From positions 1-9,409 of the forward strand of contig JAUVIB010000097.1 of assembly GCA_030592985.1 (NCBI GenBank): a stretch of 9,409 bases of DNA, given 5' to 3'. The stretch comes from Calditrichaceae bacterium. Lineage in GTDB: Bacteria; Calditrichota; Calditrichia; Calditrichales; Calditrichaceae. The notes under the pieces were generated by a model, which saw only the letters and a list, made by a program, of their open reading frames with translations, ran no database searches and was not told where the DNA came from. Both the position numbers and the translations under genes were made by a program. Of this stretch, positions 1-7,379 are shown piece by piece (the stretch's first letter is position 1; the number at the start of each line of letters is the position of its first letter).

Positions 1-81
1 CTTAGTTTGATTAAGGGAGTAATTCGAATTTTTATTGGCAAGATAATCTAAGGGATTTGTCTTGGATTTTAAAAAATAATT

Positions 82-95
82 CGAAAGAACTTTCG
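82..95. repeat. Short perfect inverted repeat (CGAAAG-AA-CTTTCG)
   Basis: Six-base perfect arms flank a two-base centre, about 27 bp before the possible promoter core. The centre is too short for a stable RNA hairpin loop, so if functional it is more likely a binding site for a dimeric regulator. An adjacent GCTAGC palindrome overlaps its end (95-100). In AT-rich DNA a dyad of this size can arise by chance, and no regulator is encoded nearby. Confidence 0.25.
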
Positions 96-121
96 CTAGC
101 TACTAAATGAAGGAGTCCGCG

Positions 122-131
122 TATAATTTTG
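122..131 (+). promoter_or_regulatory. Possible sprA promoter core (TATAATTTTG)
   Basis: The decamer contains a perfect TATAAT hexamer at 122-127. It also contains TAATTTTG at 124-131, which fits the TAnnTTTG -7 element of the Bacteroidetes primary sigma factor. I see no convincing -33 TTG(TG) or -35 TTGACA at the expected distance upstream, which weakens the call. Initiation just downstream would give a 5' untranslated region of about 45-50 bases before the ATG at 184. Confidence 0.3.
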
Positions 132-183
132 ATACCCTAAACGTTGTTTGTTATTATTAAAATTACTTTTGAATATTCGGAAA

Positions 184-3100
184 ATGAAAAAACACGGACT
201 TTTTCGACATATATTATTTTTTGTTAGTATGATAATACTATCGGGGCAAAGCTACGCCCAATTTGGTATTAAACTTCCTCCACCTCCCCGTGTTGTCACT
301 CTGTTTCAGTTGAAACCGACTTTTTTTCAACGCTATGCCATGGATTCAACCGTTTTCGCGATTAAATCGAACAAAGATGTTCGTAAAGTTGAGATGGATT
401 CCTCTGCCCAATATATATCAATACGCCGGTCACTTGATAAAACTGATTTTTACCTTCCCGCTGTGGTGGATATGGATACCTATATAGATATGCGCATGAA
501 GGATGATATTCATCGGGCTTGGAAAGAAATAAATATTAAACGAATTAGTGCAACTCAGGAGAAATCCTCAGGTGCATTTGAATTGGATATTCCCTTCCGT
601 ATAAAAAACAAGACCTTTACCAGGATTTTTGGGTCAGACAGAATTGGTTTGAGGGTGACCGGTAATATTTCATTTGATTTGTCCGGCCGGGCAGAAGAAC
701 GTTCCGGGTCGGCGGTAAGCGCCCTTGAAAGTCAAAATACATTCAGTCCGCGGTTTAAACAGACCCAACAATTTACCATTGAAGGTAAAATTGGGGAGAA
801 AGTATCGGTTTCTGTTGATCAGAATAGTGAAGCGACAACGGATATTGAAAACACACTGAAACTTCGATATAAAGGGGATGATGATGAAATTATTCAATCG
901 ATTGAAGCGGGAAATATTTCCTTATCGCTCCCTTCAACAAAATATGTAATGTTCGGCGGTTCCAATAAAGGATTATTCGGATTAAAGGCAACCGCAAAAA
1001 TCGGTAATTTGAATATTACAACCATTGCATCTTTAGAAAAAGGGCAGCAGCAGGAGCTGGAAATATCGGGAAACGCCACAGAAGCAAAATCAACCATTAA
1101 AGATGTCGATTATATTAAAAACCGTTACTTTTTTGTTGATTCTCTATATCTGGATCATTTCCCCAAAGGCTATACTGATGATGTGCAGAAATTTACCTAT
1201 CTCGACGGGAAAGATATATTCCAATTGGATGTATTTGTAACTGCAAATTATGGTGAGCCGAATATAAGATTTGCAGTTGCTGCCGTAGACCCGGAGAAAT
1301 ATGAAAACATGCCTGCTGAAGATGTAGATGAAATTAGCGGTACGGTCGAAAAACAATATTTTAAACGATTGACACCCGGAACGGATTATGATTTTGATCC
1401 CTACCGAGGCTTCTTCTGGCTTAATCAATCGATTAACCAGGCGGCCGTATTAGCAATCGCTTACCTGACGTCTGACAGAACCAAGCGGGGAACTCTATAT
1501 GAAGAATGGGGTGATTCGACTTCTGCTAATAATATCGTTTTAAAACTAATTAAACCGAAATCCATGAATCCTACAGAAGACTATAAAAGGACTTGGCCGT
1601 TAATGATGCGTAATGTCTATTCTCTCGGCGGGACTAAAATTGAGACGGAAGGATTTGACGTACGCCTCGAATACAATAAAAACGGTACCCATGAGGTGCG
1701 CCAGGATGTTGACCCAAGGCGTTTATTTTTAAATTTAATGGGATTAGATCTTGTAAATAAAAATACAGAGCTTGAACCGGATGATATCATCGATATAAAC
1801 CAATATACTGTGGATCTTGTAAATGGAATATTAATTTTCCCTTCATTACAGCCTTTCGATCCATTATCAGATGCTCCGAGATTCAATGAAATTGCCGATA
1901 AATATCGTGTTGAAATGTATGAACTCCCTGATACAGACAACAGCGGGTTTAACGATGCCAGTAAGTTTGAATTAGTTGTAACATCAAAAAGCAGTAAATC
2001 TACTTTTAATCTCGGATTTTATGTCCTGGAAAACAGTGAAGAAGTTACCCTGAACGGCGTCGCATTAAAACGTGATAAAGATTATATTATAGATTATTTT
2101 AGCGGACAGCTTACGCTAACCTCCATTGAAGCCAAGAGAAGCAGCGCTAATATCTCCATCAAATATGAACGGGCTAATCTTTTTCAATTAGACAAAAAAA
2201 CGATTATGGGTGGCCGTACAGAATATAAACTCGGTGAAAATTCATTTATCGGCTTAACTGCTCTTTATTTAAATAAGTCAACACTGGACCAAAGAGTACG
2301 AGTCGGGCAGGAACCTTTTCAAAACTTTGTTTGGGATATAAATGGAAAATTCGTTTTAAAACCCAGGTTTCTTACAAAATTGATTAATGCTTTGCCTTTT
2401 TACGAATCGAATGTGGAATCGTCCATCAATTTGGAAGGAGAATTTGCACAGGTTTTTCCTGATCCGAATACTCTGAACAGTGAAAAAACCGGTGATAATA
2501 ACGGAGTGGCTTATATTGATGATTTTGAATCAAGCCGCAGAACAACAACCTTAGGAATCCAATACCGGGCATGGAATTTGGCCAGTCCACCTGCCGTGCT
2601 TCCGGCTCTTGTCCCCGGTGACGCCAATGGTGATGTTAGCGGAAACATTATGTCTGACCTGCTTATTAATAAAGCGCGTTCTCAGAATGTAAGCTGGTTT
2701 AATCCATTTCACCAAGTACTCATCAAAGATATTTGGCCAAACAGAGATGTTAACTCGCAGACAGGCCAGACAACGCCGGTATTAGGCGTCGAGCTATTTA
2801 GAGATGCAGACAGCGATCCTGATAGCTCCTGGGGCGGGTTTATGCGTTCCACCATTAATTTTTCTAATCAGCAAAAAACCAAATATATTGAATTATGGGT
2901 TCTCGGTTATGAGGGGACGGTAAATATTGATATCGGCCGGATTTCAGAAGATTGGTATCTAAAGGGGAAAAATCATGCCGGCAGGCCGAGCCGTGGAGGA
3001 TTAAACTATGAAGATGAAAATCGAAATGGGGTTTTAGATGAAGGTGAAGATACCGGGGTGGATGGTATCCCATTCGGGAATCCCGGAGCCGATCTATATG

Positions 3101-6100
3101 ATCAATGGAGCGCTCCAAAGCAAAATGCTATTAATGCTTATGACGGGTATGATTACAGCCAGCTAAACGGAACGGAGGGAAATTCACAATCGAAAAATGC
3201 CAGGTATCCGGATAGTGAAGATTTGGATGGAGATGGGCAGCTTAATGTATTTAATGACTATTTCGAATATTCCTTCTCATTAGATTCCAACGATGTGGAA
3301 GCTAAAAAATGGATTGCCGGAGCTACCGAAAAGGGTTGGCGTCAGTTTAGAATTCCAATTAAAGATTATAACCGCTGGGTGGGTAAACCGGATACTTCTT
3401 TTCAGCAAGTATTTTTTACCAGAATGTGGTTTAGTGATCTCCCTGTGGAACGGACCAGAATATATATTGCCACCATTGATTTTGTTGGTAATGAATGGGA
3501 AGAGAGCGGTGTGGCTGAGGGCGCTTTAGATTTTCCTGATTCGACTGATATTACTTACGTCAAGGATGACTCGGTTTTTACGCTTTCCACCTATAATACG
3601 GAAGAGAATGCCGATGAAATCCCCGGAGGTCCAGAACCATATCACTCACCACCCGGCGTATCCGGTGTACGGGATCGTATTACAAAAGCCTTGTCAAAAG
3701 AACAGGCCCTGGTTATGCATTTTAATAATTTGCCCGGTCGTTCCGTTGCCGAAGCAAAAAAATCGTTATATAGTCCGATGAACTTGTTAAATTACCAGCG
3801 CTTACGAATGTTTGTTCACGGTGACCGTTACGGTGTCCCCGAATCTCCTGATGTGGATTCATCGCGTATAGAATTTTATATCCGTTTTGGTTCAGATCAG
3901 AATAATTATTATGAATTCGGTGAAGATGTCTATGCGCATTGGAGTAAGTATAATGAAGTAGATATTGATTTAGATGAACTGGCAAAAGTTAAATCACTTC
4001 CGGGTAAGTTTCTGAAACTGGATAATAAACCAAATGCTTATTATAAAGCGGTCGGTCTGCCGATTTTAAGTACGGTTCGTTATTTTGTGATTGGAGTCAG
4101 GAATAAGGATGTTTTTGAATGGAGCGGCGAAATTTGGATTGACGAATTACGTATATCGGATGTTCGGGCAGTTAATGCTACTGCTATGAGAATAAAAACA
4201 AGTATTAAAATAGCCGATTTAATCAGCATCAATGCTGAATGGGAAAGCAAAGACGCCGATTATCACAATATAAGCACTCAATTTGGAAAAGGTAGTACGC
4301 GCGAAAGTCAAAACTATTCAGCCCGGCTGGCTTTCGGACGATTATTACCGGCCTCCTGGGATCTCGCTATACCTGTTGACGGTCGTGTTGCTTATAGTAG
4401 AAGTATTCCCAAATATCTTCCAAAGTCGGACATACTCAGTGAATATTCTAATGACAATTTTGAAGATAAAATTAAATCTCTTTTCGGGATGAAGGGACTG
4501 CCTGAATCATTAGATACCTTAATAACAGCCAACGAACTCTATGGTTTTGGTGTAAATGTTAAAAAACGGACAAAATCAAAGAAATGGTATTTACAATACA
4601 CAATTGATAATTTGACCGCAGATTTCGATTTTTCTCTAAAAAAGAGCCGTAATTGGGAAGTATCTAATCAAAACGCAAAACAAGCGAGAGAGACCTTTAC
4701 GTTTAGAGTTCCTTTTGGAAAGAATAATTTTATCGAACCGTTTAAGTTCGCAAAAAATATCCCAATCCTGAAATCTCTGAGTGATCAAAAAATTTATTAT
4801 ACACCAAGTTCGCTCAACATGAATTTGAATATCAGCGATTCTGAATCCAGAAAAACGTTTCGTGGTGATACAACAGAAACCCGAACAATAAATACTAATT
4901 CTGTACGCTCGCTTACTTCGGCCTATAAATTTACTAATAGCATGAATTTCAGCTACTCCCGATCTCATAAAGCTGATGCCGATTTTGTAGGATTGACTCA
5001 TAAAGAATTACTGGAACAGATTTTCACAAAAGGTAATTTTGGACTTGAAACTGATATCAGTCAAACTTTCAAGGGTGATTTTAAACCTCAATTTTTAAAA
5101 TGGTTAAAGCCCAATTTTTCGTATTCATCTAATTTCGCTTATCAGCTTGCGAGCGGTTATAAATATAAAAATAGCTCCAATAGTGTTCAAAAACGTTTTG
5201 GATTGACACTTAATCCGTCTACTTTAATGAAAATGATATATAATCCAAAAAAATCAACAAGTACAAAAAAAACATCCGGCCGGGGACGTCCAACCAAGAA
5301 AAAGAAAGACACAGCGGATAAATCAGACGCTGCAGCAAAGGAGTCGACCGATAAAAAAGGATTTTCTTTCCCCAATCCGTTATTGCTTGTCTATAACCTA
5401 TTTGCTTCTTTTCAGAATATACAAGCAACCTATACGAATAGTGAAAAAGTGGGTAACAGCTATTTAAAAGGTATTCCCATTTGGCAGTATCAATTCGGTT
5501 TTGTACAGGATCCCGGAATCGATCAGGATTCCTCGCTCAATGTTCAGCTAAAAGGTCCCATCCTTTCATCCTCCGATGGAATTAAAACAAGTACAGGATT
5601 TACCGTTACAAAAAATATAAAAGTTTCATTGAACCATACGTACAGTGTGCAAAATTCGCAATCTGAATATGGCGCCCGGAAATCCGGGAGTAAAACAGGG
5701 AGTTATTATGTAAGCGGTGATGACCCAAAAGAGGATTTTGACGGATTAATGTCAGATTGGCGCAGCTATGTTCCGGATTGGAATGTAAAAATATCGGGGT
5801 TGGAGAAATTTTTATTCTTTTCACAATTTGCTAAGTCACTCTCAGTGGATCACGCCCATTCGAGTAAATATAGTGAACAGTTGGCTTTGACCCAAGATGG
5901 TGAATTTTTACCCAATAGCCAGACGTTTACTAATAGCTGGCAGCCTTTTGTGGGCATTAATGTTCAAACTGTTTGGGGAGTGCGTGGAAGTATCCGTTTA
6001 GTAAATAGCACAAATTTTAGTTTTTCTTCCGGAGGTGGAGCATCCAAAGCGGAGACCAATGCTTTTACGATCTCTTTAAGTTATTCAAAAATGACCGGCT

Positions 6101-6399
6101 TTCGCATTCCCATACCTATCTGGCCATTTAAAGGAAAGACATTTAAAAATCAACTAAATCTTAACCTTACTTTTGATTCATCTGCCAATAAAACCTTTCA
6201 AAAACAATTTAATGATCCGGAATTTGTTGAAAAACAAAGTAATTCTACCTGGAAACTCAGGCCATCGGCTACTTATCGCTTTAACACCCGTGTCCAGGGA
6301 AGTTTGTTCTATGAAATGGGTGGAACAGAAAATAAAATTACCGGAAAGTATTCTTATAAAGAGTTTGGGATTACTGTAAATATTGCTATTCGGGATTAG
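184..6399 (+). CDS. sprA: SprA/Sov family T9SS outer-membrane translocon
   Basis: This encodes a giant outer-membrane beta-barrel that forms the type IX secretion channel; in Bacteroidota it works with PorV and Plug partners. I chose ATG 184 over an in-frame TTG at 148 because it gives a clean signal peptide: MKK, a hydrophobic core, and predicted cleavage after SYA (residue 25). SprA hallmarks follow in order: IEAGNISLSLP (240-250); a PGTDYDFDPYRGFFWL segment; LMMRNVYSLGG; FPSLQPFD; YIDDFE (777-782); acidic Asp/Gly loops (944-956 and 1013-1021); an EDLDGDGQLNVFNDYFEY block; WIDELRISD from residue 1318; then many amphipathic strands ending in FGITVNIAIRD. The N-terminal and central parts match the repeated SprA_N (PF14349-type) organisation. 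At about 2071 residues it is shorter than Flavobacterium SprA or Porphyromonas Sov (roughly 2400-2500), yet has no visible frameshift. A lysine-rich insertion lies at residues 1689-1725. The ribosome-binding site is weak. The stop overlaps the prmA Shine-Dalgarno sequence. Confidence 0.94.
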   Translation: MKKHGLFRHILFFVSMIILSGQSYAQFGIKLPPPPRVVTLFQLKPTFFQRYAMDSTVFAIKSNKDVRKVEMDSSAQYISIRRSLDKTDFYLPAVVDMDTYIDMRMKDDIHRAWKEINIKRISATQEKSSGAFELDIPFRIKNKTFTRIFGSDRIGLRVTGNISFDLSGRAEERSGSAVSALESQNTFSPRFKQTQQFTIEGKIGEKVSVSVDQNSEATTDIENTLKLRYKGDDDEIIQSIEAGNISLSLPSTKYVMFGGSNKGLFGLKATAKIGNLNITTIASLEKGQQQELEISGNATEAKSTIKDVDYIKNRYFFVDSLYLDHFPKGYTDDVQKFTYLDGKDIFQLDVFVTANYGEPNIRFAVAAVDPEKYENMPAEDVDEISGTVEKQYFKRLTPGTDYDFDPYRGFFWLNQSINQAAVLAIAYLTSDRTKRGTLYEEWGDSTSANNIVLKLIKPKSMNPTEDYKRTWPLMMRNVYSLGGTKIETEGFDVRLEYNKNGTHEVRQDVDPRRLFLNLMGLDLVNKNTELEPDDIIDINQYTVDLVNGILIFPSLQPFDPLSDAPRFNEIADKYRVEMYELPDTDNSGFNDASKFELVVTSKSSKSTFNLGFYVLENSEEVTLNGVALKRDKDYIIDYFSGQLTLTSIEAKRSSANISIKYERANLFQLDKKTIMGGRTEYKLGENSFIGLTALYLNKSTLDQRVRVGQEPFQNFVWDINGKFVLKPRFLTKLINALPFYESNVESSINLEGEFAQVFPDPNTLNSEKTGDNNGVAYIDDFESSRRTTTLGIQYRAWNLASPPAVLPALVPGDANGDVSGNIMSDLLINKARSQNVSWFNPFHQVLIKDIWPNRDVNSQTGQTTPVLGVELFRDADSDPDSSWGGFMRSTINFSNQQKTKYIELWVLGYEGTVNIDIGRISEDWYLKGKNHAGRPSRGGLNYEDENRNGVLDEGEDTGVDGIPFGNPGADLYDQWSAPKQNAINAYDGYDYSQLNGTEGNSQSKNARYPDSEDLDGDGQLNVFNDYFEYSFSLDSNDVEAKKWIAGATEKGWRQFRIPIKDYNRWVGKPDTSFQQVFFTRMWFSDLPVERTRIYIATIDFVGNEWEESGVAEGALDFPDSTDITYVKDDSVFTLSTYNTEENADEIPGGPEPYHSPPGVSGVRDRITKALSKEQALVMHFNNLPGRSVAEAKKSLYSPMNLLNYQRLRMFVHGDRYGVPESPDVDSSRIEFYIRFGSDQNNYYEFGEDVYAHWSKYNEVDIDLDELAKVKSLPGKFLKLDNKPNAYYKAVGLPILSTVRYFVIGVRNKDVFEWSGEIWIDELRISDVRAVNATAMRIKTSIKIADLISINAEWESKDADYHNISTQFGKGSTRESQNYSARLAFGRLLPASWDLAIPVDGRVAYSRSIPKYLPKSDILSEYSNDNFEDKIKSLFGMKGLPESLDTLITANELYGFGVNVKKRTKSKKWYLQYTIDNLTADFDFSLKKSRNWEVSNQNAKQARETFTFRVPFGKNNFIEPFKFAKNIPILKSLSDQKIYYTPSSLNMNLNISDSESRKTFRGDTTETRTINTNSVRSLTSAYKFTNSMNFSYSRSHKADADFVGLTHKELLEQIFTKGNFGLETDISQTFKGDFKPQFLKWLKPNFSYSSNFAYQLASGYKYKNSSNSVQKRFGLTLNPSTLMKMIYNPKKSTSTKKTSGRGRPTKKKKDTADKSDAAAKESTDKKGFSFPNPLLLVYNLFASFQNIQATYTNSEKVGNSYLKGIPIWQYQFGFVQDPGIDQDSSLNVQLKGPILSSSDGIKTSTGFTVTKNIKVSLNHTYSVQNSQSEYGARKSGSKTGSYYVSGDDPKEDFDGLMSDWRSYVPDWNVKISGLEKFLFFSQFAKSLSVDHAHSSKYSEQLALTQDGEFLPNSQTFTNSWQPFVGINVQTVWGVRGSIRLVNSTNFSFSSGGGASKAETNAFTISLSYSKMTGFRIPIPIWPFKGKTFKNQLNLNLTFDSSANKTFQKQFNDPEFVEKQSNSTWKLRPSATYRFNTRVQGSLFYEMGGTENKITGKYSYKEFGITVNIAIRD
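5248..5358 (+). other. Lysine-rich low-complexity insertion in the SprA barrel domain
   Basis: These 37 codons (residues 1689-1725 of the ATG-184 protein) encode 12 lysines and 2 arginines against 5 acidic residues. The rest is mostly Ser, Thr, Ala and Gly. The middle reads SGRGRPTKKKK, which resembles the GRP core of an AT-hook, although a DNA-binding role makes little sense in an outer-membrane barrel. It sits directly before a hydrophobic strand (PNPLLLVYNLFASFQ) that resembles a conserved SprA strand, so it is most simply a disordered loop between two barrel strands. Whether it faces the periplasm or the outside cannot be read from the sequence. Confidence 0.7.
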
Positions 6400-6403
6400 G
6401 GAG
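6398..6403 (+). promoter_or_regulatory. Ribosome-binding site of prmA overlapping the sprA stop
   Basis: AGGGAG begins inside the sprA TAG stop codon (6397-6399) and lies seven bases before the GTG start at 6411. This strong site supports the GTG start and suggests that ribosomes finishing sprA help initiate prmA. Confidence 0.75.
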
Positions 6404-6410
6404 ATAACAG

Positions 6411-7259
6411 GTGGATTGGATAAAATTAGACATAAACATTAAACCGCAGAGTTTGGAACTTATCGCACCATTCCTTTTCTCTTTAGGAGCGGAAGGTATA
6501 GAAGAAAGAACCAATAGGATTGCCGTTTATTTTAAACAAAGTTCCTGGAATAAAGAAATTAAAGATAAACTAGAGAACCTGATAAAAAATAGATTTCCGG
6601 ATATGGAGAATATACAGATATCAGTTTATGAAATACCCACGGAACCATGGAATGAAAAATGGAAGGAAAATTTCAAACCCTTTAAGATTACTGAAAACCT
6701 GATGATTTATCCGGATTGGGAGCCTGTTCCCGTTGATAAAGAATTTGACACGATTATTATAAGTCCCAAAATGGCTTTTGGTACGGGACATCACGAAACA
6801 ACACAATTAATTCTTGAAATTATCCCAAAGTATTTAAGTGATACTATTCAGGTTCTCGATGCCGGGACCGGCAGCGGAATTCTTGCTATTTATTGTATCT
6901 TAAAAGGAGCCGGCCATGTCACAGCTTATGATTTTGATCCTGTGGCAACTGAGAATGCAACTGAAAATATTTATTTGAACCACGTTGATGGTAAGATTAA
7001 AGTAATTACCGGTGAACTTCAGGATATTCCGCAGAAAAAATATGATTTAATAGTGGCAAATATAAATAAAAATGTCTTAATTAATATTCCTGAACACTTG
7101 GGGCGCTATATTTCGGATAGTGGTGTATTAATTATATCCGGACTTCTCAGGGATGATTTTGAACAGGTTGTTTCTGTATATAATAATAAATGGAACCTGG
7201 TCGATCAGAAGGCAAAAAATGAATGGATAGCTTTAGTTTTTAAGCCTTTAATTGATTGA
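6411..7259 (+). CDS. prmA: Ribosomal protein L11 methyltransferase PrmA
   Basis: PrmA is a cytoplasmic S-adenosylmethionine-dependent enzyme that trimethylates the N-terminal amino group and lysines of ribosomal protein L11. The 282-residue length is normal for the family. The N-terminal part (about 1-110) is the substrate-recognition domain and includes EPWNEKWKENFKPF (78-91). The catalytic part carries the PrmA signature MAFGTGHHETT (121-131), the SAM-binding glycine loop VLDAGTGSGILAI (148-160), the acidic end of strand 2 in YDFDP (173-177), the DLIVANIN active-site segment (212-219) and the C-terminal EWIALVF (271-277). The glycine loop has DAGTG where many homologues have DVGCG, a conservative change. 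Start is GTG, supported by a strong Shine-Dalgarno site. The 11-base gap from sprA implies co-transcription, though a functional link with secretion is not expected. Alternative methyltransferase families are unlikely given the AFGTGHHETT signature. Confidence 0.97.
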   Translation: MDWIKLDINIKPQSLELIAPFLFSLGAEGIEERTNRIAVYFKQSSWNKEIKDKLENLIKNRFPDMENIQISVYEIPTEPWNEKWKENFKPFKITENLMIYPDWEPVPVDKEFDTIIISPKMAFGTGHHETTQLILEIIPKYLSDTIQVLDAGTGSGILAIYCILKGAGHVTAYDFDPVATENATENIYLNHVDGKIKVITGELQDIPQKKYDLIVANINKNVLINIPEHLGRYISDSGVLIISGLLRDDFEQVVSVYNNKWNLVDQKAKNEWIALVFKPLID

Positions 7260-7379
7260 ATATAATAGGCAGATTATTCTTTTGGCATAACGTATAGTTT
7301 TTTATCAAGAATATAATTATTTGGTAAAATGGTTGTTTAGAATTAGTTTAAAATGTATTAACAAATTTAAGGATACCAC
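7260..7379. other. Intergenic gap between prmA and the lipoprotein gene
   Basis: This 120-bp AT-rich gap has no open frame of note. A TATAAT hexamer lies at 7312-7317, but no -35 element sits at proper spacing (a TTGGCA at 7282-7287 is about 24 bases away, which is too far). A five-base AT-only dyad at 7262-7277, followed by TCTTTT, is too weak to call a terminator. The gap is large enough to hold a separate promoter for the two downstream genes, but the sequence does not establish one. Confidence 0.5.
7369..7373 (+). promoter_or_regulatory. Ribosome-binding site of the lipoprotein gene
   Basis: AAGGA lies six bases before the ATG at 7380 and supports that start. Confidence 0.65.

Larger units (their letters stand above)
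1..183. other. Leader region upstream of sprA, no convincing gene
   Basis: No complete gene is visible here. In plus frame 1 the window opens with 16 sense codons (LSLIKGVIRIFIGKII) ending at a TAA at 49-51. This could be the tail of an upstream gene, but it is too short to distinguish from chance. The reverse strand offers no start codon with a useful open frame. From 52 to 183 the sequence is AT-rich and appears to be the 5' regulatory region of sprA, with an inverted repeat at 82-95 and a possible promoter core at 122-131. The 9-mer TAATTCGAA occurs twice, at 20-28 and 77-85. An AGGAG at 111-115 has no start codon at ribosome-binding distance, so I do not treat it as a functional Shine-Dalgarno site. 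Confidence 0.6.

Noticed and set aside
1..51. Tail of an upstream gene such as ruvA (sprA neighbour in some Bacteroidota)
   Set aside because: Only 16 codons are visible and they do not resemble the RuvA C-terminus; an open frame this short is expected by chance.
148..183. Upstream in-frame TTG start for sprA adding 12 residues
   Set aside because: It places extra hydrophobic residues before a normal MKK signal peptide and has no ribosome-binding site; ATG 184 gives a standard N-terminus.
5281..5307. AT-hook DNA-binding motif (GRGRPTKKKK)
   Set aside because: It resembles the AT-hook core but is embedded in an outer-membrane beta-barrel protein with a signal peptide; treated as a basic loop, not a DNA-binding domain.
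7262..7279. Possible terminator after prmA (ATAAT-AGGCAG-ATTAT then TCTTTT)
   Set aside because: The stem is only five A/T pairs and the following tract is not a proper U run, so it would be too weak to terminate.
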